A stretch of 64,000 nt of DNA from Nephromyces sp. MM_2019 (taxonomy: Eukaryota > Apicomplexa > Aconoidasida > Nephromycida). The DNA lies in the NCBI GenBank assembly GCA_015657535.1, contig JADHZB010000326.1:2081-66080 (forward strand), read 5' to 3'. The notes under the pieces were generated by a model, which did no database searches, was not told the origin of the DNA, and saw nothing but the letters and a program-made list of their open reading frames with translations. Each line of letters opens with the position of its first letter. The stretch's first letter is position 1. The position numbers were made by a program, and so were the translations under genes. Positions 51,961-62,399 of this stretch are shown in pieces.

Positions 51961-53560
51961 GCCATTGGGAATTGCATTCTGAAGCAAAAAGGTGATTTGT
52001 TATTTTTATATTTAACGTGTGAAGCTCAGCAAAATCTTTTTTAGTGTCTTTCAGAGACTTTGTTTATTGAACTCAGAACAGGTGCGTAGGGCATATCCAA
52101 ATATATGAAACTCTTCAGTTGGTTATATCTAACAAATTTAATTTTTGCAATTATTGATATTTTAGGAAGATTACGCAGTAAATTTTCTATAAAAATGAAA
52201 GATAAGCTAGCACACAGGCAAGGCTGCTAAATGTAGAAAGGTCCTTTTTCCGTTTACGCCTATGCGTGTGTGTGTGTGTGCAGGTGTATGTGCGTATGTG
52301 TATCGCTACGTCCTTGTGTGTATTCGCTGCTTAAGGGGGCTCATATTTGACCCTCTGTGGGTAAATGAGTTTAAAATTTCGACTATTTTGCTGAGTAGCT
52401 GTGCTTTTTTGCTTTCGAATTGGTGCGTGTGATTATTGGACGCAGATGATACTTTGGTATCAAAGACGTGTTTTTTAAGGCATGGGCCCCCCCAATATGT
52501 CGCGCACAAAACGTGGCTTTTCGAATATTTGTGTGCTTTTTTAACGCCCGTGAGACTCATTGCGTTACTGTCTTTCTTTCCTGTGGATGATACTCTCGGC
52601 GGAGGCTATGTGAGGCCCATATTGTTCTGGCATCGGTTTTACTGTGTTAAAACAGAGAAATTTGGTAGTTTATCCATAAGATTCAAAGTCGTTATAAAGC
52701 TCATTCAAATTTGTATTAGTATCTTTTTTTATTTGCGTTTTATAAATAGTAAATATCCACTATTTATTCTGATATGATTCTTCAGCCTGCGATTTTCGTT
52801 ATATAAGGTGTGCGGCTTCTCTATCATTTGCTGGCGCACTATCATGCTATACATCTTCCAAACTTCTTTTAGGTCGTCAGCCTTATGGTCCTAATGCGCC
52901 AAATGGACACCATGAGACTAAGCTAGTTAAATTTTTAGGAGGGTTCTATTAGGTTAAGTAAAGGGATAAACGGCTGATACTCTTAGGGCTGTCAAATTTC
53001 GCAGTAATACTGTAGCAACTAGTGGGAGCTTCTCATTGGTTATGCAACATATCGCTATTTACGAATACTTTCGTAGTTTTGCATCCCAAAAGAGTATTGA
53101 TATTTCGGCACTTATCTTCTCAACATTTTTTTCGTGCTAATATAGCAAGAAATTTGCGCGTTTTATAGGATTGAAGCTTGGGCTTATTTTAGAAACTGCA
53201 TGTATTACTCTCTTCACTTTTGCCACTTCATACATTATCAGAAATTAATATATGTATGTCATTAAGTTTTTAATTCTTCAGCGTTCTCTGCCATTCAGTC
53301 AGTTTCAGTTCGGTTGAAGCTCACCACTTGCAAGATGACAGTAATTTCATATATATTTGAGCCTCACATTCTATGTTATCTTGTTTCATCTTCGTAGCCA
53401 AATCGCAAGAAAAGGATGCTCTTAAGTTTTATCGTCATTTTTTTGAAAAGCGTTTTTGGGCGAAGTTATATGGGGTGGTTGATGTCATGATAAGATTATG
53501 CACCGTTGCTCTTAATTTCTATGTCCAGCAATCGTGTCTTAAGCTTCTTTCAATGATTCA
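51961..53560. other. No supported gene
   Basis: T-rich, with a TG microsatellite at 52265-52305. Two frames, 52436-52777 and 53373-53585 (plus), have partly protein-like composition; the second follows a TTCGTAG acceptor and reads KSQEKDALKFYRHFFEKRFW. Neither can be joined to other exons. Confidence 0.35.
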
Positions 53561-53676
53561 GCGCATTGGTCTCTTAAGGTTATGAATCAACTTTGCCTGC
53601 TAAACTCCCAATATGTAGCGCATTGACCTTTTAAGGTTATGAATAAATTTTTTAGCTGCTAAACCCACAATAAGCC
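53561..53676. repeat. Tandem duplication, 57-bp unit, two copies
   Basis: GCGCATTG…TTAAGGTTATGAAT…GCTAAAC…CCAATA starts at 53561 and 53618. About 80% identical. Confidence 0.85.
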
Positions 53677-53679
53677 CGC

Positions 53680-55415
53680 AAAAAATGATAATCGTTAGGT
53701 GCAGCATGAAATATGCATATTGTTACCCTGAATTTGATTACTTTATTATATTTTTAAACGCCACATACAGTGCTGTTTTTCCAGTGAGTTGAGAAGCCGT
53801 CAAGTCACGTGCATGAAGCCCCAATTTTTTTCTGGCTTCACCAGAGCATACGTAATTGCGATGCTACAGTACAATGATTCAGTACATAGCACAGTACCTG
53901 AAGTTCACAGTACGCTTAAATCTTCATATTAATCTGGTGCGCTTGATGTGCTCTAACTGCGGATAAGGCAGATATTACGAGCTTACTTGTTTATTTTGTA
54001 GCAGTTGGGGGGTATTCTTATTAATAATGGAAGCTGCTGCTACTAGTCGCTCGCTCTTTTTCATATTTCGTAATATCTCCGGCGAATTTTCAGTATGAGG
54101 CAGTGAATCCTTTTGTTCTACTATGTTTGCTATGTGGGCCCTATGAAAATATCTGTATCTCACGTTGCCGCGTGACTTCTTGCAAAAGTAGTATCATATG
54201 CTGATTGAGATACAAAGATTTGATGTTTTTGTAACCGTGTAATATTTAAGAAAATGCTTAAGCATAAATTAAGGGTTTTGCCTCACTCTCCACCATTATG
54301 CCGCCGCTACTTGGAAAAATTATTGAAGACGCGAAATTTTTGCAAGTGCCAAGGGTACTATAAAACTATGCAGGGGCAAGCTCCCTTTTTGTTGTAAAAA
54401 TCCAACTTTTCTTGAGCGACCTTGAAATCAATATCGCTAGAAAATTCCCTTGAAAAGCACTCCCTCTAGTCTTCCTCGAGATATCCTCTCTGAAGTATAG
54501 CTGGTATTGCGTATTTGCGCTGAGAAACGTGTTAAAGCGACGCGTCTTGCGCCGATAGGTGTCTGAACCGTATTTCATTATAGCAGCAAGCAGGCCTGCA
54601 GTATCCTGCTGCATGACCTCATCAATGTGTGCAAATAGGTATCCAGACTTTCACGCTGATAAAAATTTGTTGTATCGGCCCGTACTTTTAGTAGTCTTTG
54701 GGACGTGTAATTTCATCGATAGTCTCCCTTGCAAACAGTAGTTTCTAAGAAACCAGAAGTTCTTTATCCAACCACTTTAATTCAAGTAATCTTTATCTGG
54801 AGCTTTCATAAGACTATGCAGTAGCCTGTATGCTACCTTTAGGTGCAATAATCGCGGCCTCAGGTGCTGTAGGTGAAATTACAAATAATTTAGGCTGTCT
54901 ACTCTTGATTTACTATTGCAGTAAAATTTGAGTGCGACTTTGGTGAAAAACTTCCGGTAAGACTGGCATATATACCGAGGTGCAATACGTGAGATATCTT
55001 TGCAGAAAAAGAGGGCTTGCAGCTTTGATAGGATATCACACCCACGCTTGAACTCAAGAATGTTTTCTTGTCTTTGTACCGATTTTTTTTAACATTAATA
55101 TATGTGTAAAGGGACAAATAATAAAATTTAGCCTCACGTGGATCTTTCCCGTCTAGACGCTACACTGTTTTATATTGAAGAATTTTTAAAAAGACTTCGC
55201 TTTTGGTTATTGCCGAATGCCCATATGAATCGCGTAAACCACGAGCTGTTCCAAGAATCTCCACCCAAAGGTGCAATACAATATTAGGTGTTGCACATGA
55301 CTATTGGCTTGATACCACTGTGATTGAAAATAGTTTGCGAGCTCCATTATTTTATTAGAGGACCTTTAAAACATATTTTAACAGGCTGCTACAATAGATT
55401 TGACTTATTTTTAGT
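53680..55415. other. No supported gene; possible degraded coding remnants
   Basis: A minus-strand frame at 54614-54366 and a plus-strand frame at about 54822-54930 (PLGAIIAASGAVGEITNN) have protein-like composition but no splice context and no recognised family. Given the neighbouring bacterial-like remnants they may be further decayed transferred genes. Confidence 0.3.
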
Positions 55416-55424
55416 ACATGATGG

Positions 55425-55760
55425 AATGACTTACGTACTCAAACATATTCTTGAGTGCATGCTGCCGCTTCTTTGTAAAACCACTGTCACACGGCGTGAT
55501 ATCACAGGCAGTGAATCTGTTATCCCATCATTTACCCAAGCTTTATTACCTTGAAAGGGATAAGGAGATTATTGCTTCCCTTGATCAAAATCGCTAAGTA
55601 GAATATTATTGTACTGGCCCGCGTTATTCCCTGCAACCACAAATTGTGATGAATTTTCTGAATATGAATAAAAGCTTATGTGCTTTGTTATATGCTCTTC
55701 AGCGTACGCGGCAGCCGCGTTATCAGGCATTATTATTGCTAAATTTACGTCTAAAAAATT
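55425..55760 (-). pseudogene. Possible fabD (malonyl-CoA:ACP transacylase) remnant
   Basis: One minus-strand frame, interrupted by a TAA, reads AIIMPDNAAAAYAEEH…FVVAGNNAGQYN…ISRRVTVVLQRSGSMHSRI. FabD proteins carry an N-x-x-G-Q block followed by a K/R-R-x-x-L-x-V-S-x-x-x-H-S block, and the second is well matched by RRVTVVLQRSGSMHS. The spacing is about 18 residues longer than usual, and the nucleophile motif GHSLGE is not visible. No introns. Chance resemblance cannot be excluded. Confidence 0.35.
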
Positions 55761-56109
55761 AAAATGGAATTTTTCCATTTTGAGAGGGAGAGGGCAGGAA
55801 AATCTCGTCATAGAGAAATGGCACGGTTGGATGTTTAGCATTATCGCCCATATGAACTTTTTAGCGTTATACCTCGAGAAAAAACACATGCAGTAAAACT
55901 ACACTAGGCTATATGGGTAAGGTCGCTTAGGCCTTTTTTTTATGCCATAAGTATTCCATCAAGTACTTTGCTTATAAAGATAACAGCGAAATAACAGATT
56001 CTTTCCGATAAGCAAAATGCTAGAACTGGCTCAAGTAACTCCTAATGCCCTCGAAGACAGAATATGCAAAAATGACTCCCGTAAACTAGGAGGAGCCAAA
56101 AAATTGAAA

Positions 56110-56354
56110 GTGCAGGTTGTGTAAAAGATCAATGGGAAAAGTGTTGCAGCAGCTTTAACAAATAAGCTCTCCTCTCTTGTTATCAGTGAATTGCAGAGTA
56201 GTGGCTTCGAAGCTAGGCTGCCAGTTTTTCATGTCATCTATCCTCCATGAACAGGTTCATGCTCTTGCCTACTCCTATTAATTTAACAGAATCTAGCTTA
56301 CAAGAAGTGCTTAAAGTCCTTCATGCACATCGAGAAAAAAATACATTAACATAG
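56110..56354 (+). pseudogene. Possible folD remnant
   Basis: Frame 56125-56250 reads KINGKSVAAALTNKLSSL…ELQSSGFEARLPVFHVI, closely patterned on the FolD N-terminus (IIDGK, an amphipathic helix, then G-x-x-P-x-L-A-V-V-L-V-G). Frame 56247-56354, shifted, reads LLPTPINLTESSLQEVLKVL, resembling the QLPLP-x-x-L-x-E block that comes about 55 residues later in FolD, so an internal deletion and frameshift are implied. The catalytic Y-x-x-x-K motif is absent. Weak but independent agreement of two blocks in the right order. Confidence 0.33.
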
Positions 56355-56359
56355 GTTAC

Positions 56360-57620
56360 CACATATAGATTTAACTTACTTAAATTTCGGAAGAAATATA
56401 CTAATCAATATAAAAACAGCCTGCTGAGCTTGTAGGCACTTAGTTTCATGTGAAATGCTGTATTGGTTCCTTCAGATTCATTAGCATAAAATTTTTTTAT
56501 TTTTATCAGGGTAGCAAAAATTTAGAAGCTATTTCTTTGAAAATGAAGCTGGCTATCTTCGGACAAGCTACAAACAACTTCAGAGGCCGCAAAATTCACT
56601 GCGCAATTAAACAAGTTACAGAAGCTAAATAGCGCTGCAGAGAGCTACTTTATCATATATCACCCGATACAGCCGATCCGAAGCTTACCTCAATTACCAA
56701 TATATCTTTTAAGATGTCGGCATGAATGAAATTTTTCTTGTTTGTCCTCAGGATGCTTTTTTCTTGAATTTGTAACCCAACTTGTTGTATGGCGATTATG
56801 CTCTCTGATGTAAGGAATGTGTACATCGACAACAAAGTTTTTAATACTATAAACATAAAAAACGCAATGGAACGAAGCTAACATCTTGACGCATGCTACT
56901 GTACAATGCTAAAAGCTGTATAAAAAAAAGCCTAGGTTACCTTCATTTACTTCAGTTATTATTTTTATAATTGTTATCAACAATAGAAGCATAAACAGGC
57001 TCCAGTACAAAAAAATTCGTCCGAGGAACCGCCTCTGAAAAGACAGATAAAACAGGACTATTGTTAGTTTCCTAATTATACGGTGTAAAATTAAGCGCGT
57101 ATTGAATTAATGAGTTGATAACGAGAAGACTTCAGGCTGAAGGCACTACCATCACTCACTACCGATTTAATTAAATTCTTAGTGCTATAATATTTTTTCC
57201 AAAAGAAATATATTTCGAAGCTTTGGTTTGGTCAGATGCTCATGAGAAGCAGTATTTATTGAAAATTTGAGAAATCCAGAGACAAGATCTGGAGTGAGCA
57301 TCGTAAAAGTGCAAAGTTATTGTAGTTCAAAAATCTAATTATGGGCCCTGATACAAAAATCTTCACTAGCAAAACGGTATTCTATACAGCGCCGCGGTAA
57401 TTAATATTTATGAGTGAAATTATTAAACCGAAGATTACTAAGAAAATGAGTTTAGCACAAAAATTTATATGATAGCCTTCTTGAAAGTGTTTGGACTAAG
57501 CAAAATAACGCTATAAACACGAAGATAATTAAGTTGATAGTGTAGCAAATTTTGTCCTCGCTCATGAAAACTACCTTGCCATGCTTGTCATTATAGTGTG
57601 GCTACCTCAGCTTCGTAAGC
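56360..57620. other. No supported gene
   Basis: AT-rich with short frames on both strands; nothing recognised. Confidence 0.45.
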
Positions 57621-57689
57621 TATTTACCACAATTCATCACTAACAATGCTCACGCAAAAATTTATTGAATGAAAAATAACCGCATCACG

Positions 57690-58061
57690 TAAACAAAAAG
57701 GTTGTTTATTCTCCTTCTTCCAAGTACGCAAAGCGTGGCCGATTAAAGCTTTATATCTGAATTTCCTACATTTTTTTTTAGGTAAAAAAACAAGTTGGGC
57801 ATATCCAAACCATAAAAAAGAGTCCAATGAGTGATAGAAGAGCCAAAAAGATATTTCGAGCGCTATGGTATATACACTTTCTCCTTTTACATGAAACAAT
57901 CCAAGTTCCTGCTCCGACTTTTGATGCGCTGAAAATATAGCTCGAGGTACTAGCTTGAAAGTCTTGAAAAACTTCAAGCTCATCTTCGTAAAGTTTACCC
58001 ATCAGCTTCACTTTCCTTCGTAATTTTGGCGCCTCCCACGCACAAGTTAAATTCAGAATTT
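57690..58061 (-). CDS. PEX11-like peroxisomal membrane protein exons, partial
   Basis: Exon 58061-57999 (AG acceptor, donor GTAAAC, ends phase 1) reads ILNLTCAWEAPKLRRKVKLM. It joins in phase, through a 70-nt intron ending TTTTCAG, to an exon starting at 57928 reading ALEISFWLFYHSLDSFLWFG, then KKKCRKFRYKALIGHAL. PEX11 proteins have an R-K-L-x-R-L motif about 45 residues before a hydrophobic YYxxDxxxWLG segment, then a K/W-x-x-R-F-x-x segment; here RRK to the FLW is 44 residues with the same character. PEX11 proteins promote elongation and division of peroxisomes. The N-terminal helix region and the C-terminal membrane segment were not found. The 3' limit is approximate. Confidence 0.4.
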
Positions 58062-58069
58062 CTAGGGCA

Positions 58070-60895
58070 AGCCTGTTGCTATATGGATTTCTTGCATAAT
58101 TAAATTTTTGAATTGGCTTTCGGGCATAAAAGTATCAATTTTTTAACAAAAAGCTTTAATCACTATTATTTATCAAAATTTCGAAGCAGTGAAAGTGATA
58201 TGCACGCAAAGCGAACACTACATTCCCTTCTACTGGTTATATTCAGCATTTTAAAGGTGAATATCTTATCACAAATACATCGTAGTATGCTAAACTGGCA
58301 GGTAAGTCGTGTGGTTTAACAAGGCATTTCCAAATCAAATTTACGAGTTAATCAATCCTGCTAAAAATGCAAAATATTCTGGGGAAAAATCCATGGATTT
58401 TTGCATAAAATTAAGCGTTGCAATGACAGATGTGTATAGCCTGCTGCATGGTAAGGAAGCGGGTGTGTTTCAGCGATAAATTTGGTAATAATACTTTCAT
58501 ATGACTGTCAGCGAGGTGACCACTGACTAGGGATGTAACGGTGACTACCACAGCACCGAAGATTCTGCGCTAAAAGTTTTCAGTCAGTATAGATAATGCC
58601 TCATTTTATGCCTTTGCGCCATTTTAGGAGACGGGAAGCCCCATAAAAATCCCGGGTTGCGGGAAAATTCAAGCGATCACGCTCGTCATTTCAACATTGC
58701 AGATGCAATATATTCGGTTTTGAACTAGAATCTAAATCTACATCTGCCAGCGACATACGTGGTATACGCTTATAAGCATAAGTTCATTGAGTAATCTAAG
58801 AAACTACACGGCTTTGCACTTGGTTATTTTTTTAAATTCTAGCTGTTTTTTCGGTAAAGAAAACTGCAAGTTATACAATACAGATACCATAAGGTTATGC
58901 CAGCAATAAGCGATGGCCTTTTCGTGTACCTTGTAGAAAGAAAGTTCCCCTCAAGCTGAGTATAACCGAAAAAAGGCATGCCACTGCTATTACGGTATGG
59001 TGCAATCCCTATACTGCATTCATTCCTGCCTATGCGCTAAGCAGTACAATCGAATTTGAAGCAAAGAAGCTATCGTAGACAACATAAGTAGAAGCTCGTG
59101 TGCTCAAAGTCCGAGCCTTGGGGAAGAATGGCTACCATACGCCTCAATAGCATAGAAAAAATTTGTGCATCATTTTACTGCCCAAGCAAGGAAGATTTCC
59201 ATGCCCCAACTATGCAGTAGCGCACATTAAGACCCAGGTTCCAAGTTGTCTATCAGAAAAGTAAGCTGGAAACAGAGAGCTACCAAGGACTGGTACGTTA
59301 CCATATATATTAGAAGCTATATCCGCCTGCTTAACAGCATTATTCCAGGGTATCACCTCGAACAAGAAGCTCACCCACATATCGGTTGTGCTGCTTTAAA
59401 GCTGAAAAATTGAAACTTTCGTTCTCAGTACTGCTAAGAGCTAGGGTACTTATTTTCGCAACATCATGCAGCCTTTTAAAGTGATGCTTGACTTACAGAA
59501 TAGCACTAAAATGAAGCGCTTGAAAATTTTCTATTTGCCATCCTCGTAATAGTAAGACAAAATTTCACTACCCTTAAGTTGCTTCCAATAAAGAAATTAT
59601 TAAGTAGAACTCTAGAAAAAAAAGGAAATGAAATCATAAAAAAAGGCAAAGAAGCATGCCCTTTTCTATCGTGGTGTCAGCGATAGAAATGCTGATAAAT
59701 GCGAGACCTAGCTAAGTAGATATTTTTTCATTATTTTGAAATATTCCTAGCATCTGCTAAAAGCAGGTGCGAAGAAAATTGCCTAGCTTATGTTCAGCTG
59801 TGCAAAATAATGGCCGCCTTATTCTTGTTGCATCGTAGTCTTGCATTCTAATTTTTCTCCTACAGGGTGAACCATTGTAAACAGAGAAAACCGATACAAT
59901 TTTATATAAAAGGCGGTCCAATACTACATCAAAGTTTTATTTGATGGCAAGACTTTCCAATAACAAGCATATTCTCCATCACCTGCCGCCCCCTTAGTCT
60001 GTCCCGATAGTGCTGACATAGTGCAAACCAGATTTCACTAAATTCAGTACAAATACTGAAACTGGTATTGCTACAAGATAAATTCGGTAGCACACCAAAA
60101 AAGCTACATTTTTGTATGGAAGAAATGCGAGCATATCAGCTTCTCCAGAAAATTTCTACAACGCTGTACTAAGCAGAAAATAAATATAACATGGAAATTT
60201 TTGGGCTTTCAAAATGTGTTAGCACATTTTTCTGGGAGACCGTACCGAATTGTGAGGAAATAAAATACGTAAACTATTCGCCTCTTATTTTTCGAGCAAG
60301 GTGCATAATTTTCACTAGGATTAAGAAATTATATGTATTACACTATCAGTTTCTTTCATACAACGTACCCTGAACACCAAAATAGCAGAACAGGATTTAT
60401 TTACTAGTAGAGTTAATTGTAAAGGAAAACATGAAATACTTAAAACTGCGCTAAAGCAGCAGTTAACTATGAGTTCAAAGTCATTAAACACTGTAAAAGG
60501 AACTTCATTCATAATATACGCTATTCAAGCATGCTAGATTGAGTTATCCGTAATGCTTAGCGCATGGCAATAAGTCTGCATCGATTTTTGAACTTTTTCC
60601 GAATTTCAATCACAATACCTATATGAAGCTAAAAACAATTTCTTATAGCGTGTAAAAAATTAATATTTTTATGATAAAAAATTGTTTGGTTAAAAAGCCT
60701 TAAGCTGAAATCTTAATTCTTTATAAACACAGTTAGAATTTATAATATCTTGGGAAGCTGGACTAAAAGGATTTTCCGTAAGTTATTGGAAGACTCAGAA
60801 TAGTTTGATCTCAATAATGACTGATAAATAAGATGTGAATACACACGCCACAACAAATAGAACCTATATTACTGTATTAAAAGTTAAAGGGAAAC
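58070..60895. other. No supported gene
   Basis: Should contain 5' exons of the PEX11-like gene if that call is right; none was recognised. Otherwise short frames only. It ends at the 3' end of the minus-strand mL54 gene (stop at 60900). Confidence 0.4.
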
Positions 60896-60899
60896 TCTG

Positions 60900-62344
60900 C
60901 TAGACGTCTGTGAAAAGCTGCTTCATGGAACTACGCTTCGACTTTTTAAGCCTCATATTATTTAATTTTATTAGGTTTTTATTGTGAAGCCTTCTAAATC
61001 GTTGATACTCTTCAAAGGTAGCGTCTTCAATACCCTGAACAGCAGAAAAAAACATTTACAAAATCAAAGGATTTAAGCAGAACAATTCCGTAGCAAGCAA
61101 ATTACACGGTAAAAATTCCGCCGTACTATTGCATGGGAAAAACTTATTCACTGCAGCACATCACGCAAGTACTTCTGATAGGAACAGAAAAGGCCGGTTT
61201 CATATAGATATTTCATGCAAGTTCAGTTTAATGATTCTACACTTTTTGCATGCTTTTTAAGTTGCAACAAAATAAACTATTTGACCATATATACTTCGTG
61301 AAATATTTGCCCTCTAGCGATAAGGTACCGCTAGTTTCTGTATTCTTATAAGTTATAATCTTTATCAAATTATGCTATATCTTCCCATAAACACTCCAAA
61401 ATCGTTAACTTCCATCAAAAACAATTCAAATTATGAAATACGCGGAGCTGTCATCAAGAAAACTTTTTATTTATGCGGAATATAGGGTCTCAACAATACG
61501 CAATTTCAAATCCACAAATATCTGGTAAATATGTTACATTTAGAAAAGGAAAAATCACAGGTTACAGGTGCGCCTTTTTCTGCAACAAAATTTTTACTTA
61601 CAAAGCGAACTTCACATAAAAACTTACTTTTCCATGGATAAAAATCATGGCTAATTCACCATAGCTTTTCTTTTTCTTTGAAAGGGACCATAGCCAATCA
61701 GGATAAAATTTATCAGGCAATAAATCATGGTCCTTCTCTATTTGCGAATATATATTAAAGACGTGGTCTCCCCCAGGCACATTGGCTCCACTGGAGTCTG
61801 GAAGCCCTCGAGCACCTTTGGACTTTGCTTTAGGTCCCAGTTTGGCTGAGGAGGTGTTTACGAAGCGCAGACTTGAGGTAAGATAACAAGGAACAGAACA
61901 CCATGGAAGCAGTTTCCCCTTTCCTTGATTTACATTGGTGGGGACCTCATATGCCAAGGGTAACTTCAGATGTTGCTTAATTGGTAGCGGAAGATAACGA
62001 TTCATATGGCAGGGTCGTATGTTATAGTGTTCCAGCTCTTTGAAAACTTTATTCGACTCAAATTCTGGGTTTTCATGATTAGGCATATCTCCTAGCGTAG
62101 ATTTCGTGTTTGCTTCCTCGTCATGTCCAAATTTCCAAGAATTATACTGCTCTCTAAATAAGATTTCCACACTTTTAGCCGTATTCCAACCTCTTCCAGA
62201 AGATGCAAAATTCATATGAATAAAATAGAAATTGGCAGAAATTTTTGTAAAACGAGTAGGCAACAGGGTGAAATAGCGGAGCCACTTGCCGGAGCTGCTA
62301 CGCTGAGCCGCTAAACTGCACCGGCTATAAAGTGTATGAAGCAT
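60900..62344 (-). CDS. MRPL54: Mitochondrial large-subunit ribosomal protein mL54
   Basis: Two exons: 62344-61628 (239 codons, donor GTAAGT) and 61034-60900 (TAG), joined in phase 0 for 283 aa. The start is the ATG at 62344; the frame is open further upstream only from non-ATG codons. The N-terminus (MLHTLYSRCSLAAQRSSSGK) is basic and acid-free, typical of a mitochondrial presequence. The mL54 core is clear: GANVPGGDH (about 186), then LLPDKFYPDWLWSL (about 208), and in exon 2 a C-terminal RNA-binding helix EEYQRFRRLHNKNLIKLNNM followed by a Lys/Arg tail, as in human MRPL54. The protein is twice the human length (138 aa); the extra 120 residues between presequence and core may be a lineage-specific extension or may hide a stop-free intron. 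Confidence 0.9.
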
Positions 62345-62399
62345 AATGCTGGTATCTAGGAAGTGAAGCAATGGCAAGCACAGGAACACTATAACCTTC

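Noticed and set aside
54366..54614. 82-codon minus-strand frame with protein-like composition
   Set aside because: No acceptor/donor partner, no recognised family, and the length is within chance expectation for this window.
62342..62389. Longer mL54 N-terminus starting at 62389
   Set aside because: The first codon there is GTG, and the extra residues are hydrophobic; the ATG at 62344 gives a good presequence.
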